Notes under the pieces: model-generated
What the model was told of the DNA's origin: nothing
Seen by the model: the letters and a program-made list of their open reading frames with translations, nothing else
The model's database searches: none
Made by a program: the position numbers and the translations under genes
Assembly: GCA_018649725.1 (NCBI GenBank)
Contig: JABIHH010000066.1
Location: 1 to 64,000, forward strand
DNA length: 64,000 nucleotides
Direction of reading: 5' to 3'
Origin: Rhodospirillaceae bacterium
Lineage (GTDB): Bacteria > Pseudomonadota > Alphaproteobacteria > Rhodospirillales > UBA2165
Shown: piece by piece, positions 9,583 through 22,426 of the stretch
How positions within the stretch are numbered: position 1 is the stretch's first letter
How the letters are laid out: every line of letters starts with the position of its first letter

Positions 9583-9658
9583 CTCGATCAAGTTTAATCG
9601 ATGCTTTCAAGTCGATGAAAACTGCGGTAACAATAGGGGCTAATTCAGAAAGAATCCT

Positions 9659-10024
9659 ATGGAAAATCTGCTCGTAGAATACCTCCCAATTTTGATTTTT
9701 TTAGGTCTGGCTCTAGGCCTGGCTATTGTAATTCCTCTCGCATCTCTTGTCATCGTTCCGCAAAAGCCTGATACCGAAAAGCTTTCCGCCTATGAATGTG
9801 GTTTTGATGCTTTTGAAGACGCCCGGATTAAGTTCGATGTGCGTTTTTATCTTGTCGCTATTCTTTTCATCATCTTTGATCTTGAAGTCGCATTTTTGTT
9901 CCCGTGGGCCGTTTCGCTTGGCACCATTGGCGTTTTTGGTTTCTGGTCGATGGTTGTTTTCCTTGGCATTTTGACAATTGGATTTATCTACGAGTGGCGC
10001 AAAGGCGCCCTTGAGTGGGAGTAG
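9659..10024 (+). CDS. nuoA: NADH-quinone oxidoreductase subunit A
   Basis: [39 protein letters not shown]. Confidence 0.97.
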   Translation: MENLLVEYLPILIFLGLALGLAIVIPLASLVIVPQKPDTEKLSAYECGFDAFEDARIKFDVRFYLVAILFIIFDLEVAFLFPWAVSLGTIGVFGFWSMVVFLGILTIGFIYEWRKGALEWE

Positions 10025-10033
10025 GCTGGTCTG

Positions 10034-10573
10034 ATGAATAATATTGATCCCAATGCAGTTCTTCCGGCTGGCCCTGAACAGGATGCCTTGCTCAAGAATG
10101 TGACGGACAATTTGGTCGATAAAGGCTTTGTTGTTGCCAATTTGGATGGTCTGGTAAATTGGGCCAGAACCGGCTCAATGTGGCCGATGACGTTTGGCCT
10201 GGCCTGCTGCGCAATTGAAATGATGCATGCTTATGTCAGTCGTTATGATCTTGACCGCTTTGGTGTTGTGCCACGACCAAGTCCGCGCCAATCTGACGTT
10301 ATTATCGTTGCCGGTACGTTGACCAATAAAATGGCCCCGGCCTTCCGTAAAGTTTATGACCAGATGGCTGAGCCGCGTTATGTGATTTCAATGGGATCAT
10401 GTGCGAATGGCGGCGGTTATTATCATTATTCATATTCCGTTGTTAGAGGCTGTGACCGTGTGGTGCCGGTGGATATTTATATACCGGGTTGCCCGCCGAC
10501 AGCCGAAGCTTTGGTTTATGGCATTTTACAATTGCAGAAGAAAATTCGCCGCACCGGAACACTCTGGCGCTAA
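10034..10573 (+). CDS. nuoB: NADH-quinone oxidoreductase subunit B
   Basis: [58 protein letters not shown]. Confidence 0.98.
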   Translation: MNNIDPNAVLPAGPEQDALLKNVTDNLVDKGFVVANLDGLVNWARTGSMWPMTFGLACCAIEMMHAYVSRYDLDRFGVVPRPSPRQSDVIIVAGTLTNKMAPAFRKVYDQMAEPRYVISMGSCANGGGYYHYSYSVVRGCDRVVPVDIYIPGCPPTAEALVYGILQLQKKIRRTGTLWR

Positions 10574-10610
10574 CAGCTAAGATTAAGAAGCAGGACTTTA
10601 GAATTTAAAC

Positions 10611-11267
10611 ATGGCCGACGCCCAACCTCATACTCAGAATTTGTCTGATCTCGGCGAGACAATTGCAAGCCAGCTTGGTGACGTGATTACGTCAACAGAG
10701 ATCATAAATGATGAGTTGGTGCTGCATGCGGAACGAAGTGCCATTGTAAAAGTTCTGACCTTCCTGCGAGACGACGTTAACTGTCAGTTCAAGCTTCTGA
10801 TGGAGTTGTGCGGCGTAGATTATCCAGAACGCGAAGATCGTTTTGAAGTGGTTTATTGCCTATTGAGTATGACCCAAAATCATCGTGTCAAAGTCAAGGT
10901 GGCAGCCAATGAAAGCTCGCCCGTACCATCGGCGACCAGTGTTTTCAGCTCAGCCGGCTGGTGGGAGCGTGAAGCGTGGGATCTCTTCGGGATTTATTTC
11001 GCCGACCATCCTGATCTGCGGCGCATTTTGTCGGATTACGGTTTCGAAGGTCATCCGTTGCGTAAAGACTTCCCGCTCACCGGCTATGTTGAAATTCGCT
11101 ATGACGATGAACAAAAGCGCGTTGTCTACGAGCCGGTAAAGCTGACACAGGAATTCCGCAATTTCGATTTCTTAAGCCCGTGGGAAGGTGTCCAGCAGAT
11201 GCTGCCAGGTGATGAGAAAGCGGAAGAACAGGAAGAAGCCGCGGCGGAAAAAGGCGGCGATGCGTAA
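10611..11267 (+). CDS. nuoC: NADH-quinone oxidoreductase subunit C
   Basis: [50 protein letters not shown]. Confidence 0.97.
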   Translation: MADAQPHTQNLSDLGETIASQLGDVITSTEIINDELVLHAERSAIVKVLTFLRDDVNCQFKLLMELCGVDYPEREDRFEVVYCLLSMTQNHRVKVKVAANESSPVPSATSVFSSAGWWEREAWDLFGIYFADHPDLRRILSDYGFEGHPLRKDFPLTGYVEIRYDDEQKRVVYEPVKLTQEFRNFDFLSPWEGVQQMLPGDEKAEEQEEAAAEKGGDA

Positions 11268-12445
11268 TGTCTGAACAACAGATTAAAAACTTCACCCTCA
11301 ACTTCGGCCCGCAGCACCCGGCCGCGCACGGTGTGTTGCGTTTGGTTCTAGAGATGGATGGCGAAGTCATCGATCGCGCTGATCCGCATATTGGTCTGTT
11401 GCACCGCGGCACCGAAAAGCTGATCGAGCATAAAACCTATATGCAGGCAGTACCTTATTTTGACCGCCTCGATTATGTCGCGCCGCAAAACCAGGAACAT
11501 GCTTTTGCGATTGCTGTTGAAAAGCTGGCCGGTATGGAAGTGCCACCACGCGGACAGCACATCCGGGTGATTTTTGCCGAGCTTGGTCGAATATTGAACC
11601 ACATCTTTAATATCTGCGCCTATGCCATGGACGTTGGTGCGATGACGCCAATGCTGTGGGGCTTTGAGGAACGTGAAAAGCTCATGGAGTTCTGTGAGCG
11701 CGTCTGTGGCGCGCGGCTTCATATGGCCTATTTTCGCCCGGGCGGTGTTGCAATGGATATGCCGGATGGTCTCGCCGAAGATATTATGGACTGGGCTGAG
11801 CAATTCCCGAAAATGATTGAAGACCTTGAAGGTCTGTTGACTGAAAACCGTATTTTCAAACAGCGTACCGTCGATATCGGTATTATTACAACCGAGCAGG
11901 CAATGGATTGGGGCTTTAGCGGACCAAATCTTAGAGCCAGCGGCGTTGCCTGGGATCTGCGGAAATCTCAGCCGTATGATGGTTATGATAAATATGATTT
12001 CGATATTCCAATTGCCAAGCACGGTGATTGTTATGATCGCTATCTGGTTCGCATCTACGAGATGTACGAGTCGCTCAAAATTGTTAAACAAGCGATTGAA
12101 AAATTACCGCCGGGTCCCGTTGCTTGTGACGATCACAAATTTGCGCCGCCAAGCCGGGGTGATATGAAGCATTCGATGGAAGCACTTATTCATCATTTCA
12201 AGCTTTATACTGAAGGCTACCATGTGCCGGCGGGTGAGACCTATTCTGTTGTTGAAGCACCAAAGGGTGAGTTCGGTGTCTTTTTGGTATCAGACGGCTC
12301 AAACAAACCCTATCGCTGTAAAATCAGAGCGCCGGGATTTGCCCATCTGCAGGCCTTAGATATGTTGAGTAGTGGGCATATGTTGGCTGACGTTGTCGCT
12401 AATATTGGTTCGCTTGATATTGTGTTCGGAGAGATTGATCGATGA
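11267..12445 (+). CDS. nuoD: NADH-quinone oxidoreductase subunit D
   Basis: [39 protein letters not shown]. Confidence 0.98.
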   Translation: MSEQQIKNFTLNFGPQHPAAHGVLRLVLEMDGEVIDRADPHIGLLHRGTEKLIEHKTYMQAVPYFDRLDYVAPQNQEHAFAIAVEKLAGMEVPPRGQHIRVIFAELGRILNHIFNICAYAMDVGAMTPMLWGFEEREKLMEFCERVCGARLHMAYFRPGGVAMDMPDGLAEDIMDWAEQFPKMIEDLEGLLTENRIFKQRTVDIGIITTEQAMDWGFSGPNLRASGVAWDLRKSQPYDGYDKYDFDIPIAKHGDCYDRYLVRIYEMYESLKIVKQAIEKLPPGPVACDDHKFAPPSRGDMKHSMEALIHHFKLYTEGYHVPAGETYSVVEAPKGEFGVFLVSDGSNKPYRCKIRAPGFAHLQALDMLSSGHMLADVVANIGSLDIVFGEIDR

Positions 12446-13038
12446 GCGATTTTGTACAACCGACGTCTTTCGAGTTTAAGGCAGAAGCGCTGGAAATGGC
12501 GAAGGTACATATTGCCAAATACCCAGAGGGCCGTCAGGCCAGTGCGGTCATGCCGTTGCTTGATCTGGCGCAGCGCCAAAATGACGGCTGGCTGCCGACC
12601 GCAGCCATGGATTACGTCGCTGATTTCCTCGATATGCCGCGGATTGAGGCGTATGAGGTCGCGACTTTCTATACGATGTATAATCTTGAGCCCGTTGGTA
12701 AGCATCACGTTCAGGTCTGCACTAATTTACCGTGCTGGCTCCGGGGCTCCGACAAGATCGTCGAGGCAGCAATTCGTGGTACTGGCACGGAAATGGGTAG
12801 CATGTCCGATGATGGCTTATTTACATTGTCTGAAATGGAGTGCCTCGGCGCCTGTGTTAACGCGCCGATGATGCAAATCAATGATGACTATTATGAAGAT
12901 CTAGATGAGACCAGCACGGAAAGTATTTTGACCGAATTGCGCCACGGCAAAGAGCCGAAGACGGGCTCGCAGATTGGTCGCAAGACATGCGAGCCAATCG
13001 GTGGACTCACCAGTCTTAAAGATGCGGGGGCCAGCTGA
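12442..13038 (+). CDS. nuoE: NADH-quinone oxidoreductase subunit E
   Basis: [52 protein letters not shown]. Confidence 0.97.
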   Translation: MSDFVQPTSFEFKAEALEMAKVHIAKYPEGRQASAVMPLLDLAQRQNDGWLPTAAMDYVADFLDMPRIEAYEVATFYTMYNLEPVGKHHVQVCTNLPCWLRGSDKIVEAAIRGTGTEMGSMSDDGLFTLSEMECLGACVNAPMMQINDDYYEDLDETSTESILTELRHGKEPKTGSQIGRKTCEPIGGLTSLKDAGAS

Positions 13039-14318
13039 TGCTTAAAGATCAAGACCGCATTTTCACAAACATCTATGGCATGCACGATCCTTTCCTTGCG
13101 GGCGCTGAGTCTCGGGGCGATTGGGATGGCACCAAAGAGCTGCTTGCCAAGGGCCGCGATTGGGTTGTCGATACGGTTAAAGAGTCTGGCCTGAGAGGGC
13201 GAGGCGGTGCTGGTTTTGGTACAGGTCTCAAGTGGTCGTTTATGCCGAAAGAATCGGATGGTAGGCCGCATTATCTCGTCGTCAATGCTGATGAGGGTGA
13301 GCCTGGTACCTGTAAGGACCGGGAAATTCTGCGCCATGATCCGCATAAGCTTGTTGAAGGCTGCCTGGTTGCAAGTTTCGCCATTGGTGCAAACGCCGCC
13401 TACATTTATGTGCGCGGAGAGTTCTACCGGGAAACCGAAGCACTGCAACGTGCCATTGATGAAGCGTATGAAGCGGGCTTGATCGGTAAAGATGCTTGTG
13501 GCTCGGGCTGGGATTTTGATTGTTATATTCATCGTGGTATGGGCGCTTATATCTGTGGTGAAGAGACTGCTCTTATTGAAAGCATGGAGGGCAAGAAAGG
13601 CCAGCCGCGTTTGAAGCCACCGTTCCCGGCGAATGCGGGACTATATGGCTGTCCGTCAACAGTGAACAATGTTGAATCGATTGCCGTCGCTCCGACGATT
13701 TTGCGCCGGGGTGCCGACTGGTTTGCAGGCTTCGGCCGGGCCAATAATACCGGCACCAAGCTGTTCAATATTTCCGGTCACGTAGAGCAGCCTTGCACGG
13801 TCGAAGAAGAAATGAGCGTTCCACTTAAGGAGCTAATCGAGAAACATGCCGGCGGCGTACGTGGCGGCTGGGACAATCTCTTGGCGATCATTCCGGGCGG
13901 TGCCTCTGTGCCATGCCTGCCGAAAGGTATTTGCGATAGTGTCCTGATGGATTTTGACTCGCTCAAAGAGCAGCAGTCCGGTCTTGGAACGGCAGCGATC
14001 ATGGTGATGGATAAATCGACCGATATCGTTGCTGCAATTGCTCGGTTATCCGCGTTTTACAAGCATGAAAGCTGTGGTCAGTGCACACCGTGCCGCGAAG
14101 GCACCGGTTGGATGTCACGCATGATGCAGCGCATGGTGGCTGGCAATGCCTCGATAGACGAAATTGATTTGTTGGAACAAGTGACGCGTCAGGTTGAAGG
14201 GCACACAATTTGTGCACTTGGTGATGCGGCGGCTTGGCCAATACAGGGTTTAATCCGTCACTTCCGACCTGAGTTGGAATCTCGGATTGAGCAAGCTAAG
14301 AAAAACGCAGCGGCCTAG
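13038..14318 (+). CDS. nuoF: NADH-quinone oxidoreductase subunit F
   Basis: [36 protein letters not shown]. Confidence 0.98.
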   Translation: MLKDQDRIFTNIYGMHDPFLAGAESRGDWDGTKELLAKGRDWVVDTVKESGLRGRGGAGFGTGLKWSFMPKESDGRPHYLVVNADEGEPGTCKDREILRHDPHKLVEGCLVASFAIGANAAYIYVRGEFYRETEALQRAIDEAYEAGLIGKDACGSGWDFDCYIHRGMGAYICGEETALIESMEGKKGQPRLKPPFPANAGLYGCPSTVNNVESIAVAPTILRRGADWFAGFGRANNTGTKLFNISGHVEQPCTVEEEMSVPLKELIEKHAGGVRGGWDNLLAIIPGGASVPCLPKGICDSVLMDFDSLKEQQSGLGTAAIMVMDKSTDIVAAIARLSAFYKHESCGQCTPCREGTGWMSRMMQRMVAGNASIDEIDLLEQVTRQVEGHTICALGDAAAWPIQGLIRHFRPELESRIEQAKKNAAA

Positions 14319-14343
14319 TGAATTGATGAGTGTGGATAGATAG

Positions 14344-16392
14344 ATGCCGAAGCTAACAATTGATGGAATAGAAGTCGAAGTCGATGACGGGCTAACCGTC
14401 TTGCAGGCTTGCGAAATTGCCGGACGGGAAATTCCGCGCTTCTGTTATCATGAGCGGCTTTCTGTCGCCGGTAATTGCCGCATGTGTCTAGTCGAGATGG
14501 AGCGGGCGCCAAAGCCAATCGCCTCCTGTGCGATGCCGGTTGGTGATGGCATGGTGATCACGACCAATTCCGAGACCATCCAGAAAGCCCGCAAAGGCGT
14601 GATGGAATTCTTGCTGATCAATCATCCGCTTGATTGCCCGATCTGTGATCAAGGCGGCGAGTGTGATTTGCAAGACCAAGCGATGAGCTTCGGTGGTGAT
14701 CGTTCGCGCTACGCCGAAGAGAAACGCGCTGTCAAAGATAAGAACCTAGGCCCACTTGTTTCAACCACGATGACTCGCTGCATCCACTGCACGCGCTGCA
14801 TTCGTTTTGCGACCGAGATCGCCGGTGTCCCTGAATTGGGCGCGACCGGGCGGGGTGAGCATATGGAAGTCGGCACCTATGTGGAGAAGACACTGTCTTC
14901 TGAATTGTCCGGCAATATCATAGACTTATGCCCGGTTGGTGCCCTAACGTCTAAGCCTTATGCATTTAATGCACGACCGTGGGAACTCAAAAAAACCGAG
15001 AGCATTGATGTCATGGATGCGCTGGGTGCGAACATTAGTGTTGATACCCGCGGCGCCGAAGTGTTGCGCATTGTGCCGCGTAATAATGATGATGTGAACG
15101 AAGAATGGATTTCCGACAAAACACGCTTTGCCTGTGATGGGTTGCGTCGTCAGCGGTTGGATCAGCCTTATGTTCGTAAAGACGGCAATTTGCAGCCCGC
15201 AAGTTGGGAAGAAGCTTTCGCCGCCATCGCTGAAAAAGTCAAAGGCACGAGCGGCAATAAAATTGCAGCGCTCGCCGGTGATCAAGCTGATTGCGAATCA
15301 ATGTATGCCCTTAAAGAGCTATTAAGCGCGCTGGGTTCCAGCAATATCGATTGCTGCCAAGATGGCTCTTCCATGGGTGGTGAGCGGTCGAGCTATCTCT
15401 TTAATTCTGGCGTTAACGGTATTGAAGAGGCGGATGCGATATTGATTGTGGGTTCAAACCCGCGTCTTGAAAGTCCCGTTCTCAATACCCGGATCCGTAA
15501 GCGCTATCTTCAAGGCGGGGTGCAAATTGCGTTGATCGGCGAGGAAGCAGATCTGACCTACAAGCATGACTATCTTGGTGCCGGTCCGGATACGCTGGGC
15601 GATGTGGCCTCTGGCTCCAACGCTTTTGCCCAAGTTTTGAAAGACGCCTCCCATCCGATGATCATTGTCGGCGCAGGTGCGCTCGCACGCAGTGATGGTG
15701 ATGCTGTCCTCGGCGCCGCCCGCAAAATTGCCGAAGACACCGGTATGATCTCCGGCGAATGGAACGGCTTTAACGTGCTGCAAAATGCTGCTTCACGCGT
15801 CGGCGGCCTTGATCTTGGCTTTGTGCCGGGCGATGGCAGTGTCGGTACGGCTGAGATTTTAAGCGGTGCGATGGATGTTGTGTATCTCTTAGGTGCCGAT
15901 GAAATCCCCGTAGCTGAACTGGCTAATAGCTTCGTGGTCTATCAAGGCCATCATGGCGATGCCGGTGCACATCAGGCAGATGTGATTTTGCCGGGTGCCG
16001 CTTACACGGAAAAGAACGCGACTTACGTCAATCTTGAAGGTCGTGCGCAGCGCACGCAATTGGCTTCCTTCCCGGTTGGTGAGGCCAAAGAAGATTGGGC
16101 GATCATCAGAGCGCTCTCTCAAGAGCTTGGACAAACTCTGCCTTTTGATAGTCTGGCAGAGCTACGCGCCAAGATGATCGCGGCAACCCCAAGCCTTGGC
16201 AACATTGACGAAGTGACGCCAGCAGAGTGGGGCGCTTTTGGCTCAGATGGTCAGATGAGTTCTGATGCTTTTGTAAATCCAATTGAGAATTTCTTTATGA
16301 CCGATCCGATCAGCCGCGCGTCATCAACGATGGCAGCGTGCACATCGGCTCGGGTTCAAAGCACTAGAGCGAGGACCGGTACACATGGTTGA
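14344..16392 (+). CDS. nuoG: NADH-quinone oxidoreductase subunit G
   Basis: N-terminal 2Fe-2S and 4Fe-4S motifs ([36 protein letters not shown]); overlaps the nuoH start. Confidence 0.95.
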   Translation: MPKLTIDGIEVEVDDGLTVLQACEIAGREIPRFCYHERLSVAGNCRMCLVEMERAPKPIASCAMPVGDGMVITTNSETIQKARKGVMEFLLINHPLDCPICDQGGECDLQDQAMSFGGDRSRYAEEKRAVKDKNLGPLVSTTMTRCIHCTRCIRFATEIAGVPELGATGRGEHMEVGTYVEKTLSSELSGNIIDLCPVGALTSKPYAFNARPWELKKTESIDVMDALGANISVDTRGAEVLRIVPRNNDDVNEEWISDKTRFACDGLRRQRLDQPYVRKDGNLQPASWEEAFAAIAEKVKGTSGNKIAALAGDQADCESMYALKELLSALGSSNIDCCQDGSSMGGERSSYLFNSGVNGIEEADAILIVGSNPRLESPVLNTRIRKRYLQGGVQIALIGEEADLTYKHDYLGAGPDTLGDVASGSNAFAQVLKDASHPMIIVGAGALARSDGDAVLGAARKIAEDTGMISGEWNGFNVLQNAASRVGGLDLGFVPGDGSVGTAEILSGAMDVVYLLGADEIPVAELANSFVVYQGHHGDAGAHQADVILPGAAYTEKNATYVNLEGRAQRTQLASFPVGEAKEDWAIIRALSQELGQTLPFDSLAELRAKMIAATPSLGNIDEVTPAEWGAFGSDGQMSSDAFVNPIENFFMTDPISRASSTMAACTSARVQSTRARTGTHG

Positions 16393-17419
16393 GTTTTGGT
16401 GGGCATATATCTGGCCGGTTATCTGGATCCTCATGCAGGCATTGGCAATTGTCGTGCCGCTGTTGGTTGGCGTCGCGTACCTTACTTATGCTGAGCGTAA
16501 AGTGATTGCGGCGATGCATCTACGCCGGGGCCCCAACGTTGTTGGACCCTACGGATTGCTGCAGCCTTTGGCCGACGGCATGAAGTTGTTCTTCAAGGAA
16601 ACCATTATTCCGTCTGGCGCCAACCGGGTTGTCTTTGTGATGGCGCCGATGATTACGTTCTCGCTGTCGCTTGTTGCCTGGGCAGTTATTCCGCTGGGTG
16701 ATGGCTTGGTTGTTGCTGATATCAATGTTGGTATCTTGTATCTCTTTGCGATTTCATCCCTCGGTGTTTATGGCATCTTGATGGCTGGTTGGGCGAGTAA
16801 TTCGAAATATGCTTTCTTGGGCGCGATCCGTTCTGCGGCTCAGATGGTGTCTTATGAAGTCTCGATGGGTTTCATTATTATTACCGTGCTGTTGGTTGCC
16901 GGTTCGCTGAACCTCTCGGACATCGTCAACGCACAGAAAGAAAGCGTCTGGTTTGTTATCCCACTATTCCCGATGTTCGTGATCTTCTTTATCTCGACCT
17001 TGGCAGAGACCAATCGTCATCCGTTTGATCTGCCTGAAGCCGAGGCCGAGCTGGTCGCCGGCTATAACGTCGAATATTCATCCATGACCTTTGCGCTGTT
17101 CTTCTTAGGCGAATATGCCAACATGATTTTGATGTGCGGCATGACAACGATCTTGTTCTTTGGTGGCTGGTTGCCACCCGTAGATATCGCGCCGTTTAAC
17201 TGGCTGCCGGGTCCGCTGTGGTTCATTATTAAAATTTGTATGTTGCTGTTCGTCTTCTTATGGGTGCGCGCAACTTTTCCACGCTATCGCTACGATCAAC
17301 TCATGCGCCTTGGTTGGAAAGTCTTCCTGCCGATCTCTTTGGCAGCTGTTGTGATTGTTGGCGGCGTTGTTGTGGCATTTGATATTTCACCGCTTGCTAA
17401 TGCAGCAGCGGCTAAGTAG
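16385..17419 (+). CDS. nuoH: NADH-quinone oxidoreductase subunit H
   Basis: [63 protein letters not shown]. Confidence 0.98.
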   Translation: MVEFWWAYIWPVIWILMQALAIVVPLLVGVAYLTYAERKVIAAMHLRRGPNVVGPYGLLQPLADGMKLFFKETIIPSGANRVVFVMAPMITFSLSLVAWAVIPLGDGLVVADINVGILYLFAISSLGVYGILMAGWASNSKYAFLGAIRSAAQMVSYEVSMGFIIITVLLVAGSLNLSDIVNAQKESVWFVIPLFPMFVIFFISTLAETNRHPFDLPEAEAELVAGYNVEYSSMTFALFFLGEYANMILMCGMTTILFFGGWLPPVDIAPFNWLPGPLWFIIKICMLLFVFLWVRATFPRYRYDQLMRLGWKVFLPISLAAVVIVGGVVVAFDISPLANAAAAK

Positions 17420-17440
17420 GGGGCGGGTAGAGAGCTTAAA

Positions 17441-17929
17441 ATGAGTGTTCTTGATCGCGGCATAAAAAGCATATTCCTGGCAGAATTGGTGTCAGGCATG
17501 GCGTTGACCTTGAGTTATTTCTTCAAGCAGAAAGTCACGCTTAATTACCCTTATGAAAAAGGACCGTTGAGTCCACGTTTCAGAGGCGAGCACGCCTTGC
17601 GTCGCTATCCAAACGGCGAAGAGCGCTGCATCGCGTGTAAGCTGTGCGAGGCGATATGTCCGGCGCAGGCGATTACGATTGAAGCTGAGCCGCGTGATGA
17701 CGGCTCTAGGCGAACGACCCGTTATGACATCGACATGGTGAAGTGCATTTACTGCGGCTATTGCCAAGAGGCTTGCCCGGTTGACGCGATTGTCGAAGGT
17801 CCGAATTTTGAATTTGCTACCGAAACCCGTGAGGAGTTGCTCTACAACAAAGAGAAGCTGCTGACGAATGGCGACCGTTGGGAAACGGAACTCGCTGCGC
17901 GGTTAGAAATGACCGCGCCATATCGGTAA
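17441..17929 (+). CDS. nuoI: NADH-quinone oxidoreductase subunit I
   Basis: Two CxxCxxCxxxCP ferredoxin motifs: [12 protein letters not shown] and [12 protein letters not shown]. Confidence 0.98.
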   Translation: MSVLDRGIKSIFLAELVSGMALTLSYFFKQKVTLNYPYEKGPLSPRFRGEHALRRYPNGEERCIACKLCEAICPAQAITIEAEPRDDGSRRTTRYDIDMVKCIYCGYCQEACPVDAIVEGPNFEFATETREELLYNKEKLLTNGDRWETELAARLEMTAPYR

Positions 17930-17992
17930 GAGGGGGATTATCCAGCCGATGCTGAACGCGATTGAAAATATTGAACTTAGGGAGGCCGCACG

Positions 17993-18604
17993 ATGATTAT
18001 TCAAGGACTGGCTTTCTATATGTTTGCCGCCATTACGGTTGCCGCTGCGGTCTTGGTGATCTCGGCGCGCAATCCGGTGCATTCGGTGTTATTCCTGATA
18101 TTGGCCTTTTTCAATTCCGCCGGGCTATTCGTGCTGTTGGGTGCTGAGTTCTTGGCGATGATTTTGGTTGTCGTCTATGTTGGTGCGGTCGCAGTGCTGT
18201 TCATGTTTGTTGTTATGATGCTAGATATCAGCCTTACTGAAATGCGCGAAGGCTTCTTGCAATATTTGCCTCTGGGTGCGCTGGTTGGCTTTATTTTGTT
18301 GATGGAATTGGGTGTGATTGTCGGAGGGTGGGCAATAACACCGGATGTCGACAAACACTTTGTTGCCCCAGCAATCGCTATGAAAACAACCAATACCGAA
18401 GCACTCGGCAACATGCTCTATACGCATTATGTCTATTACTTCCAGGCTGCCGGCATGATCCTGTTGGTCGCGATGATTGGCGCCATTGTTTTGACCCATC
18501 GCTCTCGACCAGGCGTGCGCAAGCAAAACATCGGTGATCAGGTTGCTCGTCATCCAAGTGATACGATCGAGATTAAGAAAGTCTCGTCAGGGAGTGGCAT
18601 CTGA
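17993..18604 (+). CDS. nuoJ: NADH-quinone oxidoreductase subunit J
   Basis: [54 protein letters not shown]. Confidence 0.97.
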   Translation: MIIQGLAFYMFAAITVAAAVLVISARNPVHSVLFLILAFFNSAGLFVLLGAEFLAMILVVVYVGAVAVLFMFVVMMLDISLTEMREGFLQYLPLGALVGFILLMELGVIVGGWAITPDVDKHFVAPAIAMKTTNTEALGNMLYTHYVYYFQAAGMILLVAMIGAIVLTHRSRPGVRKQNIGDQVARHPSDTIEIKKVSSGSGI

Positions 18605-18915
18605 TGTTTGAAATTGGCTTATCCCATTACCTGACACTTGCCGCTATTCTCTTTACGCTTGGTGTTTTTGGTATTTTCCTCAATCGGAAAAATGTCATTA
18701 TCATTATGATGTCGATCGAGCTTATTCTGCTTGCCGTTAACATCAACTTCGTTGCCTTTTCGGCTCATCTTGGCGACATGCTCGGCCAGGTTTTTGCGCT
18801 GTTTATCCTGACGGTTGCTGCCGCTGAAGCGGCGATTGGTTTGGCTATCTTAGTGGTCTACTTCCGAAACCGCGGCAGCATCGCTGTCGAAGACATTCAC
18901 GCGATGAAGGGGTAG
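18604..18915 (+). CDS. nuoK: NADH-quinone oxidoreductase subunit K
   Basis: [34 protein letters not shown]. Confidence 0.98.
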   Translation: MFEIGLSHYLTLAAILFTLGVFGIFLNRKNVIIIMMSIELILLAVNINFVAFSAHLGDMLGQVFALFILTVAAAEAAIGLAILVVYFRNRGSIAVEDIHAMKG

Positions 18916-18922
18916 CCGAAAT

Positions 18923-20893
18923 ATGTATGTAGCAGCCGTATTCCTTCCCCTGATTGGTGCCCTCATTGCCGGCATGATCGCGTTTGCCGCCCAAGGTGCT
19001 GTCAAGGCGGATGATAAAGAGCGCAAGAAGCGTCTCGATCGTGCCTCGCAGCTGATCACGTGTGGCGCAATGCTGTTGGCGGCGCTTTCGGCCATTTTGG
19101 TTTTTGTTTCAGTCGTCGTAAACGGTCAGAACGGCACGGTGGAGCTTTTCACTTGGGTCGATTCAGGCTCGCTCGAGTTTTCCTGGGCGCTCAGAGGCGA
19201 CACGCTTGCAGTGCTGATGGTAACCATGGTGACCGTGGTTTCATCGATGATCCACATTTATTCTATTGGCTATATGTCGCATGATAACGCAGTGCCGCGT
19301 TTCATGGGCTATCTCAGCCTCTTTACCTTCTTCATGCTGATGCTGGTGTCCGCCAATAATCTAGTGCAGATGTTCTTCGGTTGGGAAGGGGTTGGCCTTG
19401 CCTCCTACCTCCTGATCGGTTTCTGGTATGACCGGGCGTCGGCAAATGCGGCGGCGATTAAGGCTTTCGTTGTTAATCGGATCGGTGACTTTGGTTTCGC
19501 GCTCGGTATTTTCGCAACCTTCTTCCTGTTCGATAGTATTAGTTTCGATACGATCTTTAGCCTCGCATCGGGTAAATCCACGGCGACGATGAACGTGTTC
19601 TCCGGCGAGTTTCATGCTCTGACGGTTATTTGCCTGCTGCTGTTTGTTGGTGCGATGGGTAAATCTGCTCAACTTGGTCTCCATGTCTGGCTACCGGATG
19701 CGATGGAAGGCCCAACACCGGTTTCCGCGCTTATCCATGCGGCAACAATGGTGACCGCAGGTGTCTTCATGGTGGCCCGTATGTCGCCGCTGTTTGAGTA
19801 CTCAGATGTCGCGCTGACTGTCGTTGTTTTGGTTGGTGCCTCGACAGCAATCTTTGCCTCGACCGTTGCCTGCGTGCAAAATGATATCAAGCGGGTAATT
19901 GCTTACTCTACGTGCTCCCAACTTGGCTACATGTTTTTTGCGCTCGGCGTCTCGGCTTACTCCGCCGGTATGTTCCATTTGATCACGCACGCGTTTTTCA
20001 AAGCATTGCTGTTCTTAGGGGCGGGCTCTGTCATTCACGCCATGTCAGATGAGCAAGACATGCGCAAAATGGGTGGGCTCTATAAACTTATTCCGGCGAC
20101 CTATATCCTGATGTGGATAGGTTCTCTGGCGCTGGCTGGTATCTGGCCGTTCTCAGGCTTTTTCTCGAAGGATATAATTCTTGAAGCCGCTTATGGTGCG
20201 CATACCGGCATTGGTCAATATGCGTTCTGGCTTGGAATTACGGCGGCGTTCCTGACGGCCTTCTATTCTTGGCGTCTTATTATTATGACCTTCCACGGTA
20301 CGTCCCGTGCGGATGAGAAAACATTGGCGCATGTTCATGAATCGCCAAAAGTGATGATCCTGCCTTTGGTTGTCTTAGCTATCGGCGCGTTGTTTGTAGG
20401 TATCTTGTCAGTCGATTACTTCGTCGGTGAACATACCGTCGAGTTCTGGAAAAACTCCATCTTCGTACTTGATACCCATAAAGCATTAGAGAACGCGCAT
20501 CACGTGCCGTTATGGGTGAAGGCCTTACCACTTGTCGCGGGCGTTGGCGGGATTTCGCTGGCCTATCTCATGTATATGTTTGCACCAGAGCTGCCAGGCG
20601 CTCTTGCTGCCGGCTTCCAGCGGACGTATCAGTTCCTACTCCACAAATGGTATTTCGACGAGCTCTACGACAAGATCTTTATCAAGCCAGCCTTCTATCT
20701 CGGCCGTGGGCTTTGGAAAGCGGGGGATGGTTTGTTGATTGATGGGGTTGGGCCCGATGGCATTGCCGCTGCAGTGCGCGTACTCGCACGCCGCGCTGCT
20801 GCCATTCAAAGTGGTTTTCTCTACCATTATGCTTTCGCAATGTTACTGGGTGTGGCCGCGCTGATCACCTGGTTCTTGGTTAAGGGAGCATAG
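18923..20893 (+). CDS. nuoL: NADH-quinone oxidoreductase subunit L
   Basis: FFGWEGVGLASYLLIGFWYDRASANAAAIKAFVVNRIGDFGFALG; position in operon. Confidence 0.98.
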   Translation: MYVAAVFLPLIGALIAGMIAFAAQGAVKADDKERKKRLDRASQLITCGAMLLAALSAILVFVSVVVNGQNGTVELFTWVDSGSLEFSWALRGDTLAVLMVTMVTVVSSMIHIYSIGYMSHDNAVPRFMGYLSLFTFFMLMLVSANNLVQMFFGWEGVGLASYLLIGFWYDRASANAAAIKAFVVNRIGDFGFALGIFATFFLFDSISFDTIFSLASGKSTATMNVFSGEFHALTVICLLLFVGAMGKSAQLGLHVWLPDAMEGPTPVSALIHAATMVTAGVFMVARMSPLFEYSDVALTVVVLVGASTAIFASTVACVQNDIKRVIAYSTCSQLGYMFFALGVSAYSAGMFHLITHAFFKALLFLGAGSVIHAMSDEQDMRKMGGLYKLIPATYILMWIGSLALAGIWPFSGFFSKDIILEAAYGAHTGIGQYAFWLGITAAFLTAFYSWRLIIMTFHGTSRADEKTLAHVHESPKVMILPLVVLAIGALFVGILSVDYFVGEHTVEFWKNSIFVLDTHKALENAHHVPLWVKALPLVAGVGGISLAYLMYMFAPELPGALAAGFQRTYQFLLHKWYFDELYDKIFIKPAFYLGRGLWKAGDGLLIDGVGPDGIAAAVRVLARRAAAIQSGFLYHYAFAMLLGVAALITWFLVKGA

Positions 20894-22411
20894 ATGATGA
20901 CTAATTTCCCTTGGCTTTCCGTTATTACCTTCGCGCCATTGGTCGGTGTGTTCTTTATCCTACTGATCCGGGGCGATGAAGAAACGACCGCTCGCAATGC
21001 CCGCGGGATTGCGCTTTGGACCTCAGTCGTGACGTTCTTTGTGTCGCTCGGTATTTGGGTAAACTTTGACAACTCGACCGCTGCTTTCCAATTCGTTGAA
21101 AAAGTGGTTTGGATGCCGGGACTTAATCTCGCCTATCACTTGGGTGTTGATGGCATTTCGATGTTCTTTGTCATCCTCTCAACATTGTTGACGGTGATTT
21201 GCATCGTTGCGAGTTGGGTTGCCATTACCGACCGTGTCAAAGAATACATGATTGCGTTCTTAGTTTTAGAAACCTTGATGGTCGGCATGTTCTCAAGCCT
21301 CGATATCATGTTGTTCTATGTCTTCTTCGAAGGCGTGCTGATTCCAATGTTTATCATCATTGGTGTCTGGGGTGGGCCACGGCGTAATTATGCTGCCTAT
21401 AAGCTGTTCCTTTATACACTGGCAGGCTCCGTTCTTATGTTGCTCGCCATTCTGACCATGATGAGCGAAGCGGGTACGGCTGAAATTCCGAAACTATTGA
21501 AGTATGATTTTGCGCCAACCTTGCAGCCTTGGTTGTGGCTGGCGTTCTTTGCCTCCTTCGCTGTCAAAGTGCCAATGTGGCCAGTGCATACCTGGCTGCC
21601 GGACGCGCACGTAGAAGCACCGACGGCGGGTTCTGTTATTTTGGCCGGCGTCTTACTGAAATTTGGTGGCTATGGCTTCTTGCGCTTTTCGCTGCCGATG
21701 TTCCCCTTGGCCTCAGCCGATTTTACACCGTTGATCTTTACGCTCAGCGTTATCGCGGTGATCTATACCTCGCTGGTGGCGCTCGCTCAGGAAGATATGA
21801 AAAAGCTTATCGCTTATTCTTCTGTCGCGCATATGGGATTTGTTACCATCGGCACCTTTGCCGGAAATTTGCAAGGCATTGAAGGTGCCATTATTCAAAT
21901 GCTCAGCCACGGCGTTGTCTCCGCTGCCCTCTTCTTAGTGGTTGGCGTGGTTTATGATCGTATTCATAGCCGTGATATTGATGCCTATGGCGGGCTGGTC
22001 CATCGAATGCCGAAATACGCGCTGATCTTTATGGTCTTCATGATGGCCTCGGTTGGTCTGCCGGGTACCAGTGGATTTGTCGGTGAGTTCTTGATCTTGG
22101 TCGGTGCCTTCAAGGCCAATACCTGGGTTGCCGCCTTCACGACTACGGGGGTGATCTTAGGCGCGGCCTACATGCTCTATCTCTATCGACGGGTCATCTT
22201 TGGTGAACTGACGAAGGAAAATTTAAAAACAATCCTCGATGTGAATGCGCGCGAAGTCGCGATCTTTGCACCGTTGCTGTTGATCGTGTTTGTCATGGGC
22301 ATTTATCCATCGCTGTTCTTAGATGTGATGCATGTCTCTGTTGAGAATTTAGTCGACCGTTATCAAAGCGCGCTTGCCGCCGCGCAGCATATTTCGGCAG
22401 TTGCGAAGTAA
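20894..22411 (+). CDS. nuoM: NADH-quinone oxidoreductase subunit M
   Basis: [43 protein letters not shown]. Confidence 0.98.
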   Translation: MMTNFPWLSVITFAPLVGVFFILLIRGDEETTARNARGIALWTSVVTFFVSLGIWVNFDNSTAAFQFVEKVVWMPGLNLAYHLGVDGISMFFVILSTLLTVICIVASWVAITDRVKEYMIAFLVLETLMVGMFSSLDIMLFYVFFEGVLIPMFIIIGVWGGPRRNYAAYKLFLYTLAGSVLMLLAILTMMSEAGTAEIPKLLKYDFAPTLQPWLWLAFFASFAVKVPMWPVHTWLPDAHVEAPTAGSVILAGVLLKFGGYGFLRFSLPMFPLASADFTPLIFTLSVIAVIYTSLVALAQEDMKKLIAYSSVAHMGFVTIGTFAGNLQGIEGAIIQMLSHGVVSAALFLVVGVVYDRIHSRDIDAYGGLVHRMPKYALIFMVFMMASVGLPGTSGFVGEFLILVGAFKANTWVAAFTTTGVILGAAYMLYLYRRVIFGELTKENLKTILDVNAREVAIFAPLLLIVFVMGIYPSLFLDVMHVSVENLVDRYQSALAAAQHISAVAK

Positions 22412-22426
22412 GAGGAAGCTAACATT

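Noticed and set aside
11348-12091. Long antisense ORF over nuoD (247 aa)
   Set aside because: Shadow ORF of a strongly conserved gene; no recognisable motif. The same applies to 6475..7056, 35803..36447, 51355..51912 and 52208..52765 on the minus strand.
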